Assembly (NCBI RefSeq): GCF_002776525.5
Contig: NC_045434.1
Coordinates: forward strand, 198,617,164-198,681,163
DNA: 64,000 nt
Origin: Piliocolobus tephrosceles
Taxonomy: Eukaryota > Chordata > Mammalia > Primates > Cercopithecidae
Direction of reading: 5' to 3'
The notes beneath the pieces were generated by a model. It was not told where the DNA came from. It worked only from the letters and a program-made list of their open reading frames with translations, and did not search any database. Numbering within the stretch: position 1 is the stretch's first letter; every line of letters starts with the position of its first letter. Shown here in pieces: positions 45,266 through 56,861 of the stretch. A program made the position numbers and the translations under genes.

Positions 45266-45985
45266 AATATTATTCAGCCTTTAAAAGGGATGAGATTCGG
45301 ACACATGCTACAACATGGATGAATCTTGAAAACTTTTAAAAGGAATGAAATGTTGACACATCCTCCAACATGGATGAACCCTGAAAGCCAGACACAAAAG
45401 GGCAAAGATTGTATTATTGCAGCTGTATGAGGTACCTAGAACAGGAAAATTCCTCGACAAAAAGTAGAATAGAGGTTACCAGAGGCTGGGGGGAGGAAGG
45501 AATGGGGAATTACTGTCTAACGGGCATAGAGTTTCTGTTTGGGATGATAAAAAAGTTCTGAAAATAGTCATGATGATGACATAACATCATGAATGTACAT
45601 AATGCCACTGAATTGTACACTTAAAGATAGTTAAAATGGGCCGGGCGCAGTGGCTCACGCCTGTAATCCCAGCACTTTGGGAGGCCGAGGTGGGCGGATC
45701 ACCTGAGGTCAGGAGTTCGAGACCAACCTGGCCAACATGGAGAAACCCCATTTCTACTAAAAATACAAAATTAGCCAGGCACAGTGGCGCATGCCTGTAA
45801 TCTCAGCTACTCGGAAAGCTGAGGCAGGAGAATCACTTGAACCTGGGAGGCGGAGGTTGCAGTGAGCCAAGATCATGCCGTTGCGCTCTAGCCTGGCAAC
45901 AAGGGCAAAACTCCGCCTCAAAAAAAAAAAAAATTGTTAAAATGGTAAATTTTATGTTGTGTATATTTTCCACTATTAAAAAATC
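45266..45985 (+). mobile_element. L1 3' end (old family), sense, split by an Alu
   Basis: AATATTATTCAGCCTTTAAA, ACATGCTACAACATGGATGA, AGAGGTTACCAGAGGCTGGG, AATGCCACTGAATTGTACAC are the known L1M 3' wording. It resumes with GTTAAAATGGTAAATTTTAT after the Alu. Confidence 0.85.
45638..45935 (+). mobile_element. AluS-like, sense, inside the L1
   Basis: Full Alu. GTTAAAATGG repeated on both sides as the target duplication. Confidence 0.93.
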
Positions 45986-45986
45986 A

Positions 45987-46465
45987 GGCTGGGCACCGTG
46001 GCTCACACCTGTAATCTCAACTCTTTGGGAGGCCAAGGTGGGCTGATCGCTTGAGCCCAGGACTTCAAGACCAGCCTAAGCAACATGGCAAGATTTTGTC
46101 TCTACAAAAAATTACAAATGAGCCGGGCGCGATGGCACATACCTGTAGTCCCAGCTACTTGGGAGGCTGAGCTGGGAGGATCACTTGAACTCTGGGAGTT
46201 GAGGCTTCCCTTCTTGACCTCTCCATAACCCAATCTCCACACAGCATGACATCACTGTTTGGAACTTTCCAGTGGTTTGCCATCACATTTTGAATAAAAT
46301 ACAAAGTGCTTATCATGGCCCACAAGGCCCTACACAAATGGGCTCCTGGGGCCTCTTAAGCTCAACCTCTACTACTCTCTTCCTTGCCGGCTGTGAGCCA
46401 TGATTGTGCCACTGCACTGCAGCCTCAGTGACAGAGCAAGATCCTGTCTCAAAAAAAATCAACAA
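45987..46465 (+). mobile_element. AluJ-like, sense, interrupted by an inverted L2 copy
   Basis: Alu runs to GAGTTGAGGCT at 46206 and resumes near GGCTGTGAGCCATGATTG at 46389. The insert between is the left arm of the inverted repeat. Confidence 0.9.
46203..46386 (-). repeat. Inverted repeat, left arm (184 bp)
   Basis: Reverse complement of 46735-46918 with about 8 differences. Sits inside an Alu, so this arm is the new copy. Confidence 0.95.
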
Positions 46466-46469
46466 GAAA

Positions 46470-46960
46470 ACACAATAATTTCAGATAGTGCTGTAAAGCA
46501 AATAAAACGACGGGGATGAGGTAAGGCAATAGAGACTGAGGGTAGAGCTGCTTTAGATTGCATTACCAAGGCAAATCCCTCGAGAAGGTGACACTGGAAC
46601 TGAGACTTGAAACCTGAGAGAGGGCCAGGCATGCAGAGAATGCCCCAAAGGAAAGATACCGCAGGCAGAGAAAACAGCCAGAAAGGGGCCCTCAGGCAGC
46701 TGAAGGAGCCCAGCATAGCATGAACATTGGTTAACAAGGAAGAGAGTACTAGGAGTTGAGCTTAAGAGGTCGCAGGAGCCCATTTGTGTAGGGCCTTGTG
46801 GGCCATGATAAGCACTTTGTATTTTATTCTAAATGTGATGGCAAGCCACTGGAAAGTTCCAAACAGTGATGTCATGCTGTGTGGAGATTGGGTTATGGAG
46901 AGGTCAAGAAGGGAAGCCAGGAGACCAGTTAGGAAGCTACTACAATAGTCCAAGCACTTC
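46470..46960 (+). mobile_element. L2 3' end, sense
   Basis: AATTTCAGATAGTGCTGTAA, GAGAAGGTGACACTGGAACT, TAGGGCCTTGTGGGCCATGA follow the L2 3' end. It contains the right arm of the inverted repeat. Confidence 0.8.
46735..46918 (+). repeat. Inverted repeat, right arm (184 bp, source copy)
   Basis: Lies within an uninterrupted L2, so it is the source of the arm at 46203-46386. The spacer is 348 bp. Confidence 0.95.
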
Positions 46961-46969
46961 TGTTTTCTT

Positions 46970-47270
46970 TAAATTTGTTTGTTTGTTTGTTTTTGAGATG
47001 GAGTCTCGCTCTATCACCGAGGCTGGAGTGCAATGGCATGACCTCAGCTCACTGTAACCTCTACCTCTTGGGTTCAAGCAATTCTCCCTGCCTCAGCCTC
47101 CTGTGTAGCTGGGATTATAGGCACCCACAACCACGCCCGGCTAATTTTTGAGAGAAGGGGTTTCGCCATGTTGGCCAGGCTGGTCTCGAACTCCTGACCT
47201 CAGGTGATCCACCCGCCTCAGTCTCCCAAAGTGCTGGGATTACAGGTGTGAGCCACCGTGCCCAGCCTGC
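46970..47270 (-). mobile_element. AluS-like, antisense
   Basis: TTTG-rich start, full Alu in reverse with a short deletion around GGCTAATTTTTGAGAGAAGG. Confidence 0.92.
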
Positions 47271-47985
47271 TCTTCTGTTTTCTATCTATGCCCGCTCTCA
47301 ACCTCTCTCTGACTATATCTCTCAAATTCCACAGCTGTAAGATGCTATCTATGTGCTGATTTTACCCAGTCTATGTCTCCCAATTTGTCAAATCAAGTCA
47401 CATCAATCATAGATCTCCCAGTACCAAATTCTACTAATTTGAAGGATACAGACGATCCCAAGGCACAGGCAAAACATCCCTCCCTTGAAGTCCAACACCA
47501 TCAACACCTCCCCCAAGAGAGCATTCCTCTACTGTATAGAATATGTTTGCACTTGTATTTAACGTGTGAGTCTAAGCAATTGTACATGCCACCACTTACA
47601 CGAGGGAGCCATATTGATTACGGAGGATCTTCATTTTATACCCCATTAATTACACAGCTTATGTGACATTTTCCAGCATGCTATGCCCCATAAATCCACA
47701 AATCCAAGTTTACTTCTGGTAAATGCTCTAGGCAGACAACGTATATATTGCTAAACGCATTACACAGATATTACCTTTCTGCTACTAAATACCATTAGTT
47801 TGCTTACCAGGAGCTCTGGTTACTGGAGTGTTTACAAGGGGATGTGAGTGGGGATCCCTTTCTTCCAAGGATCCTTGATAAAGAGAAGGAATAGGTTTCA
47901 GGCCTGCTGCTCAATCTTTCCTTCCCAGTCACTATGTTCTTGCTGTAAAAAATCAAACAGTACAGAAATATCTTAAAAAACAAAA
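47271..47985. other. Intergenic stretch without recognised element
   Basis: About 700 bp. An open stretch at 47373-47666 has no homology I recognise and no splice or promoter context. Confidence 0.45.
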
Positions 47986-47989
47986 GGTG

Positions 47990-48302
47990 GAGCTGGGTGC
48001 AGTGGCTCACACCTGTAATCCCAGCATTTTGGGGAAGCTGAGGCAGGCAGATCACGAAGTCAGGAGTTCAAGCCCAGCCTGACCAACATGGTGAAACCCC
48101 GTCTCTACTAAAAATACAAAAAAATTAACCAGGCATGGTGGCACACGCCTGTAATCCCAGCTACTCAGGAGGCTGAGGTAGGAGAATCGCTTGAACCCAG
48201 GAGGCAGAGGTTGCAGTGAGCCAAGATTATGCCACTGTACTCCAGCCTGGGTGACAGAGCGAGACTCTGTCACTGAAAAAAAAAAAAAAAAAAAAAAAAA
48301 AG
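47990..48302 (+). mobile_element. AluS-like, sense, long A tail
   Basis: Full Alu. Tail is about 28 A. Confidence 0.93.
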
Positions 48303-48309
48303 CAAAAGG

Positions 48310-48603
48310 TGGGCCAGGTATGATGGTTCATGCCTGTAATCTCAGCACTTTGGGAGGCCAAGGCAGGAGGATCACTCGAGGCCAGGAGTTCAAGACCAGC
48401 TTGGTCAGTAAGGTGAGACCTTGTCTCCACAAAAAAAATTTTTAAATTAGCCAGGTAGGGTGGAATACACCTGTAGTCCCAGCTACTCAAGAGGCTGAGG
48501 TAGGAGGACTGCTTTAGCCCAGAAATTTGAGACTCCAGTGAGCTAGGATTGCACCACTATACTCCAGTCTGGGTAACAAAGAACCTGTCTCAAAAAAAAA
48601 AAG
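48310..48603 (+). mobile_element. AluJ-like, sense
   Basis: Diverged full Alu with tail. GCAAAAG flanks this and the previous Alu. Confidence 0.9.
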
Positions 48604-48762
48604 CGCAAAAGATCTTCCTTCCCTCATCCCCCAGTGTGTTCCAGACACTCACTAAGCCCCTCCCAGAGGTAACCAATGTTAATGGTTTAGCGTGTATCCT
48701 TCTAGTCCTTTTATTATACACTTATATACATGTATATGTATACGTAAAAATTAACCCATGTG

Positions 48763-49030
48763 ACTGGGTGCGGTGGCTCACACCTATAATCCCAGCATTT
48801 TGGGAGGCCGAGGCAGGGGAATCACTTGAGGCCAGGAGTTCGAGACCAGCCTGGCCAACATTAAAAAATGAGCTAGGCATGGTGGCGGGTGCCTGTAATC
48901 CCAGCTATTCAGAAGGCTGAGGCAGGAGAATCACTTGAACCTGGGAGGCAGAGGTTGCAGTGAGCCGAGATGGCGCCATTGCACTCCAGCCTGGGCAACC
49001 GGAGCAAAACTCTTTCTCAAAATAGATAAA
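48763..49030 (+). mobile_element. AluS-like, sense, internal deletion
   Basis: Jumps from GGCCAACATT to AAAAAATGAGCTAGG, losing about 30 bp. Confidence 0.9.
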
Positions 49031-49154
49031 TAAACAAACCCATGTGTACATTTTTTATATTTTCCATTTTTTATTGTGGTGAAATACACATAACAAAAAA
49101 TTTACCATCTTAACCATTTTCAGTGTACAGTTCAGTATTATTAAATGTATTCAG

Positions 49155-49428
49155 GCCTGGTACGGTAAGTCACACCTTTAATCCCAACACTTTGGGAGGT
49201 TGAAGCAAGAAGATCACTTGAGGCCAGGAGTTCAAGTCCAGCCTGGGCAACATACCAAGACCCTATCTCTACAAACAAGCAAAAAAAGAAAGAAAATAAA
49301 ATTAATGAGCATGGTGGCATATTACTATGGTTCTAGCCGAGGTGGGAGGATTGCTGGAGCCCAGGAGTTGAAGGTTACAGACACTGCACTCCAGCCTGGT
49401 CAGCAGTGTGAGACTCTGTCTCTAAAAT
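49155..49428 (+). mobile_element. Diverged AluJ-like, sense, inside L1
   Basis: GGCCTGGTACGGTAAGTCAC start, deletion in the right arm, tail TCTCTAAAATAAATG. Confidence 0.82.
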
Positions 49429-50082
49429 AAATGAATACATCCATAATGTAGTGCAGCCATCACCACCATCCATCTCCGTAGCCCTTTTCATCTTGCAAAA
49501 CTGAAACTCCATAGCCATTAAACAGTAACTCTGCACCCATTAAATAGTAACAATCACAACATTTTTCCCTTCCTCCAGCCCCTGGTAACCACCACTATAT
49601 GAATTTGGTACCCCTACTTATATGAGGTACCCCTAGGTACCTCATATAAGTAGAATCATACAGTATTTGTCTTTCTGTGACTGGCTTATTTCACGTGGCA
49701 TAAGGTCCTCAAGGTTCATCTATATCATAGCATGTGTCAGAATTTCCCTATTTTTAAGCCTAAATAATATTCCATTGTATGGATATACCACATGTTGCTT
49801 ATCCAGTCATTCATTGATGGACACTTGGCTGGTTTTCACCTTTTGACTATTGTAAATAATGCTGCTATGAACATGGCTATATCCTGCTTTCAATTCTATT
49901 GAGTATATATCCAAAAGTGGAATTGCTGGATCATATGGTAATTCTACTTTTCATTTTTTGAGGAACTGTCACATTGTTTTCCGTAACAGCTTTATCAATT
50001 TACATTCCCACCAACAGTGTACAAGACTGACAATTTCTTCACACTCTAGCCGTTACTTATTTTCTGGTTCTTTTCTTTGTTG

Positions 50083-50101
50083 TTGTTGTTGTTGTTGTTG
50101 T
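50083..50101. repeat. (GTT)n microsatellite
   Basis: Six GTT units within the L1. Confidence 0.85.
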
Positions 50102-50311
50102 TTTGCTTTTGTTTTGATAGTAGCATCCTAATAGGTTTACAGTGTTATCCTATTGTGGCTTTGATTTACATTTCCTTAATAATTCTTGATGTCGAGCATC
50201 TTTTCGTGTGCTTATTTGCCATTTGCATATCTTCTTTGGAGAAATGTCTATTTAAGTTCCTTGTCCATTTTTGAATTGGATTGATTTTGTTGTTGTTTTT
50301 AGAAGGTTTTT

Positions 50312-50613
50312 TGTTTGTTTTTTGAGATGGAGTCTCGCTGTGTCACCCAGGTCAGGCTGGAGTGCAGTGGTGCGATCTCAGCTCACTGGAGCCTCCCCTT
50401 CCCAGGTTCAAGTGATTTTCCAGCCTCAGTCATTCAAGTAGCTGAGATTACAGGCACCTGCCACCACACCTGGATAATTTTTGTATTTTCAGTAGAGACA
50501 AGGTTTCACCATGTTGACCAGGCTGGTCTCAAACTCCTAGCCTAAAGTGATCTGCCCACCTGGGCCTCCCAAAGTGCTGGGATTACAGGAGTGACCCACC
50601 GTGCCCAGAGGAA
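50312..50613 (-). mobile_element. AluS-like, antisense, inside L1
   Basis: Full Alu in reverse with a small GTCAGGCTG duplication. Confidence 0.92.
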
Positions 50614-50831
50614 TTTTAGGAGCTCTTTACCTATTCTCGATGACAATGCCTTATCAGACATATGATTTGCAAATATTTTCTGCCATTCTTTGGGTTGCCT
50701 TTTTACATTGTTGATAGTATCTTTTGATGCACAAAAACTTTTAAGTTTCCACGCAGTCCAATTTGTCTATTTTTTTCATCTGTTGCCTGTACCTTTGGTG
50801 TCACACATACCCAAGAATTCATTGTCAAATC

Positions 50832-51130
50832 CGGGCCAGGCACGGTGGCTCACGCCTGTAATCCCAACACTTTGGGAGGCCGAGGCAGGTGGATCGCGAG
50901 GTCAGGACATCGAGACCATCCTAGCCAATTCGGTGAAATCCCATCTCTACTACAAATACAAAAAAATCAGCCGGGTGTGGTGGTGGGCGCCTGCAGTCCC
51001 AGCTACTCGGAAGGCTGAGACAGGAGAATGGTATAAACCCGGGAGGTGGAGCTTGCAGTGAGCCAAGATCACGCCACTGCACTCCAGCCTGGGCAACAGA
51101 GCGAGACTCCATCTTATAAAAGAAAAAAAA
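50832..51130 (+). mobile_element. AluY-like, sense, inside L1
   Basis: Full Alu. AAGAATTC(A/C)TTGTCAAATCC flanks it. Confidence 0.93.
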
Positions 51131-51430
51131 AAAAGAATTCCTTGTCAAATCCAATGTCATGAAGTGTTTACCACATGTTTGTTTCTGAGAGTCGTGGTGT
51201 TGTTAGGTCTTATATTTAGGTATTTGATCCACTTGGAGTTATTTTTTGTATATGGTGTTAGGTAAGGGTCCAACTTCATTCTTTTGCAGTGTGCATTATT
51301 TTTATATAAATGAACTCATGTTATGCCTATTATTCTTCTACTTGCATTTTGAACTTAGTAAGTATTGAAGATTTTTAATGACCATTCATCATCCTTGTTG
51401 ACTGATGTGTAGTATTTAATACCATGTGCT

Positions 51431-51585
51431 GCCAGGCACATTGCCTCACACTTGTAATCCCAGCTACTTGGGAGACTGAGGTGGGAGGATCACTTGAGCC
51501 CAGGAGTGTGAGGCTGCAGTGATCACACCACTGCGCTCCAACCTGGGCAATAGAGCAAGACCTGTCTCTAAAAATAATAACATAA
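51431..51585 (+). mobile_element. Short Alu (internal deletion), sense
   Basis: Jumps from CACACTTGTAATCCCAG to CTACTTGGGAG, keeping head and tail. A near-duplicate of AATACCATGTGC / AATACCATATGC flanks it. Confidence 0.88.
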
Positions 51586-51654
51586 TACCATATGCCAAAT
51601 CGTGTTTACCATGCCTCTATTGGTGGACATATGGGGCCATTTCCTATTTGTCTT

Positions 51655-51955
51655 TCTTTCTTTCTTTTTTTTGAGACTGAGTCTCTCTTTGTCACTCAGG
51701 CTGCAGTGCAGTGGCACGTTCTCAGCTCACTGCAACCTCCGCCTCCCTGGTTCAAGCAATTCTCCAGCCTCAGCCTCCCAAGTAGCTGGAATTACAGGCG
51801 CCCACCACCACGTCTGGCTAATTTTTGTATTTTTAGTAGAGACGGGGTTTTGCCATGTTGGCCAGGCTGATCTTGAACTCCTGACCTCAGGTGATCTGCC
51901 TGCCTGGGCCTCCCAGAGTGCTGGGATTACAAGTATGAGCCACTGTGCCTGGCCT
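51655..51955 (-). mobile_element. AluS-like, antisense
   Basis: TTTC/T-rich start, full Alu in reverse. Confidence 0.93.
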
Positions 51956-52124
51956 CTATTTTTCTTCATTACAAACAATGATGGACATTGTATATGAACT
52001 TTACTCAAATACCTTTGGGCTCACATGGAATATTTTCAAGGAATAGAATATATCCATAGGATAAAGTATTTCTGTGAAATAAATAACTAGAAGTGGATGG
52101 CTGTATTGAACAATAGGCACTTAA

Positions 52125-52430
52125 AAAAAATTTTTTTTTGAGACAGAGTCTCATTCTATCACCCAGGCTAGAGTACAGTGGTGCAGTCTCGGCTTACTGC
52201 AACCTCCGCCTCCCAGGTTCAAGCGATTCTCCTACCTCAGCCCTCCAAAGTAGCTGAGATTACAGGTACATGCCACCACACCTGGCTAATTTTTGCATTT
52301 TTTTTTTTAGTAGAGACGGGGTTTCACCATGTTGGCCAGGCTGGTCTCAAACTCCTGGCCTTAAGTAATCTGCCTACCTCAGCCTTCCAAAGTACTGGGA
52401 TTACAGGTATGAACCACTGTGCCCAGCCCA
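52125..52430 (-). mobile_element. AluS-like, antisense
   Basis: T-rich start, full Alu in reverse ending TGTGCCCAGCCC. Confidence 0.92.
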
Positions 52431-52452
52431 CTTTAAAATTTTTGAAAGAGAG

Positions 52453-52555
52453 AGCCCCAGAGGTCCGGACTTCAGTGAGCCATGATTGCACCACTACACT
52501 CCAGCCCGAACAACAGAGGGAGACCTTGTCTCAAAAAAAAAAAAAAAAAAAAAAT
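52453..52555 (+). mobile_element. Alu right-end fragment, sense
   Basis: CAGTGAGCCATGATTGCACC to a tail of about 22 A. Confidence 0.85.
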
Positions 52556-52817
52556 CAGAATTGTGGTTACCTCCAACAGGAGAATAGTATAGATGGGAAA
52601 GGGGCACATGGAGGCTCAGTGGCTTGCTATAGATGTTCCCTTTCTTTATTTGGAAGGTGGTCACATGGATGCGTACATCTGTAAAAATCCATCAAGTACT
52701 CAGGATTAATATAGTCTATCAAATCGGTAATGTGTATACTATCCCTTGATAGGAAAAAGAAGGAAGGAAGCGGGGAAGGGATCCTTTCTTAGGAAGCATC
52801 CTAAAAATCAAACAGTC

Positions 52818-52955
52818 TGGCTGGATGTGGTGGCTCCTGCCTGTAATCCCAGCACTTTGGGAGGCCAAGGCGGGAGGATTGCCTGAGCCCAGGAGTTTGA
52901 GACCAGCCTGGGAAACATAGGGAGAACCCCTCTCTCTACAAAATAAAAAAGAAAT
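52818..52955 (+). mobile_element. Alu left monomer (FLAM-like), sense
   Basis: GGCTGGATGTGGTGGCTCCT start; ends after one arm in ACAAAATAAAAAAG. Confidence 0.82.
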
Positions 52956-53356
52956 CAAATGGTCTATAATTATCTGCTGACTACTTAAAAAGAAGTATAC
53001 GTTTAAATCTGTCAAACATGATGCATCTTTATAAATCAAGATAAACACATAAGAACCGATTGTAAACAAAATTCAAGTTTCTGTAAAATCTCTAAAGTTA
53101 ATACAATTCAGCTCCATAGACTGGACAACTCTTTCTGGTCATAAGCCCTTGACAGACACTAAGAAGGAAAATCCTTAAAGTAAAAAAGTTTGTCCTGTCG
53201 GTTTCATGCCTGTATTTCCTCTTCCTGACAAATAGTGATGCTCTAGATCTTCCTATGGACAAATCAAACAGGCCCTGACCAAAAAGACCCTTATCCAATA
53301 TATTCATAAATCAAAAAAAGAAACAAAATAGTTCTAATATAATGCTTATCCAACTC

Positions 53357-53655
53357 TTTTTTTTTTTTTTTTTTTAAGACAGAGTCTCACTCTGTTGCCA
53401 GGCTGGAGTGCAGTGGTGTGATCTCGGCTCACTGCAACCTCCACCTCCTGAGTTCAAGTGATTCTCCTGCCTCAGCCTCCCAAGTAGCTGGGACTACAGG
53501 TGCACGCCACCATGCCCAGCTAATTTTTGTATTTTTAGTAGAGACAGGGTTTCACCATGTTGGCCAGGATGGTCTCGATCTCTTGACCTCATGATCCACC
53601 CGACTGGGCCTCCCAAAGTGCTGGGATTACAGGCGTGAGCCACCGCATCCAGCCC
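53357..53655 (-). mobile_element. AluS/Y-like, antisense
   Basis: Poly-T start, full Alu in reverse. Confidence 0.93.
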
Positions 53656-53796
53656 AACTATAATTTGATAATTACAGTGGCCCTCCCCTTGGGAGATACA
53701 TTCCAAGACCCCCAGTGGATACCTGAAACCACGAATAGTACCAAACCCTATATATACTGTTTTTTCCTATACATACAAACCTACAATAAAAATTAA

Positions 53797-54093
53797 TTTG
53801 CCAGGTGTGGTGGCTCATGGCTGTAATCCCAACACTTTGGGAGGCTGAGGCGGGAAGATCGCTTGAGTCCAGGAGTTTAAGACCAGTCTGGGCAACATAA
53901 TGAAACCCCGTCTCTACAAAAAATGAACAAAATTAGGCGAGTGTGGTGGCATGTGCCTGCAGTCCCAGCTATTTGGGAGGCTGAGGTGAGGGATTACTTG
54001 AGCCCAGAAGGTTGAGGCTGCAAAGAGCCAAGATTGTGCCACTGCAGCCAGCCTGGGCAACAGAGTGAGGCCCTATCTCAAAGAGAAAAAAAA
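53797..54093 (+). mobile_element. AluJ-like, sense, inside Tigger
   Basis: Diverged full Alu, tail AAAGAGAAAAAAAAGG. Confidence 0.9.
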
Positions 54094-54458
54094 GGTTTAA
54101 TTAACCTTAAGTTAATCTGGCTAAATATATTGCCATAGATTGGAACATGCTTCTGTTCATGTCTTCCTTCTACCTGCAAATTTAGTGCCTTTTCCATCTT
54201 CACTGAGCACTTATCATACACTGTGGCTACAACTTTTACAGTCTGAGGTGCGACAGCAAAACTAGCATGAGTTTCTTTTTCCTTCTTCACAATGTCACCA
54301 ATAGAGGATTCATTCTTATTGTAGATCTTAGCAACTTCAGCATATGATTTTTTTCTCAAGTCAAGAACTTTCACCTTTACACTTAAAGGAAGCACTTTAC
54401 AGCTTCTCTTTAGCATATCCTAATTGCCAGCATCACTACTGTTTCATTTTGGGGCCAT
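54094..54458 (-). pseudogene. Broken Tigger transposase N-terminal part
   Basis: Read on the minus strand from ATG at 54458. The remnant has KRSCKVLPLSVKVKVLDLRK, then SYAEVAKIYNKNESSIGDIV, the CENP-B-like helix-turn-helix DNA-binding start of Tigger transposases. Stops occur at codons 5 and 13, and the catalytic DDE part is missing behind the Alu at 53797. Not functional. Confidence 0.85.
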
Positions 54459-54669
54459 TGTTAAGTAAAATAAGGGTGACTTGAGCACAAGCACTGAAGT
54501 AGACAGTTGATCTGATCACCTAGATAGCTAGGAAGTGACTAATGGTGGTGGTGGGGGGAGGGCGTGGATACACTGGACAAAGTGCGGATTCATGTCCTGA
54601 GCTGGATGGAGCAGGATGACACAAGATTTCGTCACGCTACTCAGGATGGCATGCAATTTAAGACTTATG

Positions 54670-55452
54670 GGCTGGGCTCGGTGGCTTACACCTGTAATCC
54701 CAGCACTTTGGGAGGCCGAGGTGGGTGGATCACCTGAGGTCAGGAGTTCGAGACCAGTCTGGCCAACATGATGAAACCCCATCTCTACTAAAAGCATAAA
54801 ATGTTAGCTGGGCATGGTGGCAGTTGCCTGTAATCCCAACTACTCGGGAGGCTGAGGCAGGAGAATCACTTGAACCCAGGAGGCACAGGTTGCAGTGAGC
54901 CAAGATTGTGTTGGAACAGAAATTAAAAGAAATTTTAAAATGTGTAAGCAGAAACTCAGTTGTATGTAAGAAAACCCAATTCCCCCCGAAAAAGAGAAAG
55001 AGCTGCAGTCCTTTAAAAATTAACTGCCTGTTTTTCTGTGGCTAGTGAGCCTTATCTCCTCCTTTCCCAGGCATTGTGAAGACCCTGTTTCTCTAACTGT
55101 GCAGCTGCAAGGTCACTAGACAGATAAACTCAAGTCGTAACACATGTTTGTCCTTGAAAAGTAAGAAATGATGTAATGCATGTCTCAATTAATTGAATAA
55201 CTGTCTTTGTTTTCTCACTTCTGTAATATGCCTCCCCCTACACAGATCTCCCCCCGCCCCATGAAATGCTTAAAAGGTAACTTAACTCTTTGTTCAGGGC
55301 TCAGTCCTTTGGATGTTAATCCAACTAGGCCAGTGCACCTAAACAATACATATCCTCCTGAACCCCATCGGTCTCTCCAATTCCTTATCAATCCCGCAAT
55401 AGCACCACTGCACTCCAGCCTGGGCAACAAGAGCAAAACTCCATCTCAAAGA
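54670..55452 (+). mobile_element. AluS-like, sense, split by an LTR
   Basis: Alu runs from 54670 to CAAGATTG at 54908 and resumes with AGCACCACTGCACTCCAG at 55401. Its own insertion site is inside the Tigger. Confidence 0.9.
54909..55398 (+). mobile_element. Solo endogenous-retrovirus LTR (ERV1-like), 490 bp
   Basis: Starts TGTTGGAACAG and ends ATCCCGCA (TG...CA termini). The 4-bp flanks ATTG/ATAG differ by one base. Internal viral genes are absent. The family is not identified; orientation is judged plus from the end wording. Confidence 0.6.
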
Positions 55453-55881
55453 CTTCTGAATGGTTTTTATTTCTGATATTATTCATTTTATATCTTCAGA
55501 CCATGGTTGACCATGGGTGACCGAAACCAAAGAAAGTGAAACCACAGATAATGGAGAACTACTGTATTCTTTAGAGTAGTACTCCCTAGAATAATAGACA
55601 GGAGTGTGAAAGTTTGGCTGGCACTCAGAATTTGGACAAACATTTCAAAAAATATGCTTCTCTGTCTCTACAACAAAATATAAATATCTGAAACCACCTA
55701 ACTGAATTAATGACAAAAGCCAGCTCATGAGTTGTAAGATATTTTTCAAACAGCTGGTCAGCTAAAGAAGTTTCCCCACCTTAATTTAACCAGAGAAAAA
55801 TGCCTTATGTCACAAATCTTGAAGCCACCATGACCAGTGATGTTATAAAACTAGAAGTGGCTGATGATTATAGAAAACTGT

Positions 55882-56195
55882 CGGCCAGGCACAGTGGCTC
55901 ATGCCTGTAATCCTAGCACTTTGGGAGGCAGAGATGGGCGGCTCACTTGAGGTCAGGAGTTCAAGACCAGCCGGGCCAATATGATGAAACCCCATCTCTA
56001 CTAAAAAGATTTTGAAAAATTAGCTGGGCATAGTGATGGGCGCCTGTAATCCCATCTGCTCAGTAGGCTGAGACAGGAGAGTCACTTGAACCTGGGAGAC
56101 AGAAGTTGCAGTGAGCTGAGATCATGCCATTGCACTCTAGCCTGAACGAAAAGAGTGAAACTCCATCTAAAAAAAAAAAAGAAAGAAAAGAAAAG
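55882..56195 (+). mobile_element. AluS/J-like, sense
   Basis: GGCCAGGCACAGTGGCTCAT start, (AAAAG) tail. GAAAACTGTC flanks it. Confidence 0.92.
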
Positions 56196-56442
56196 AAAAC
56201 TGTCCACTGTCTGAAGACACAGGTTTATTCAGGAAATCTCTGGTTTATTTTGATTATTGCTTCACTCCTGCAACCTTGCTGCAATAAAGCCCAAATGTAT
56301 AGCCAGTGAAAGAGATACAAAGAACATTTGAGTTTGTCACTACAGAAACAACACAAATATCCAACAGTAGAGGTTATCTGGGTAAACTGTTATACCACCA
56401 CATCTTGTAATATTTTATAAGCACTAAAAAATCATGAAGCGA

Positions 56443-56740
56443 GGCCGGTCCCTGTGGCTCACGTCTATAATCCCAGCACTTTGGGAGGGCAAGGCAGGTG
56501 GGTCACTTAAGGTCAGTAGTTGAAGACCAGCCTAGCCAAAATGGTGAAACCTCATCTCTACTAAAAATACAAAAATTAGCTGCACGTGGTGGCGTGCAAC
56601 TGTAATCCCAGCTACTCAGGAGGTTGAGGCAGGAGAATCACTTAAACCCAGGAGGTGGAGGTTGCAGTGAGCTGAGATTGTGCCATTGCTCTCCAGCCTA
56701 GGTGACAGAGCAAGACTCTGTCTCAAAAAAAAAAAAAATT
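56443..56740 (+). mobile_element. AluS-like, sense
   Basis: GGCCGGTCCCTGTGGCTCAC start. ATCATGAAGCG / TTATGAAGCG flanks. Confidence 0.92.
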
Positions 56741-56861
56741 ATGAAGCGGAAATCTATTTATTGACATGATGAATAATTATATCCTTATTGAAAATCAAAG
56801 AAAAGTATGTTTAAACCTAAAGATATGTAATTTCTGAGATTATCTTTAGTAAAACAAATTT

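Larger units (their letters stand above)
49040..51310 (-). mobile_element. Old L1 (L1M type), antisense, split by three Alus
   Basis: 49040-49155, 49430-50311, 50614-50831 and 51131-51310 together read as a reverse L1 3' half: TTGTGGTGAAATACACATAA, CTCATATAAGTAGAATCATA, TGGAATTGCTGGATCATATG, CCCACCAACAGTGTACAAG, CAATGTCATGAAGTG. No intact coding remains. Confidence 0.85.
53675..55564 (-). mobile_element. Tigger-type (pogo/Tc1-mariner) DNA transposon, antisense, interrupted
   Basis: The left end CAGTGGCCCTCCCC and right end GGAGAACTACTG are inverted-terminal-repeat like, flanked by TA at 53673-53674 and 55565-55566 (the expected TA target). The transposase remnant lies on the minus strand. 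Split by an AluJ, an AluS and an LTR. Confidence 0.83.
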
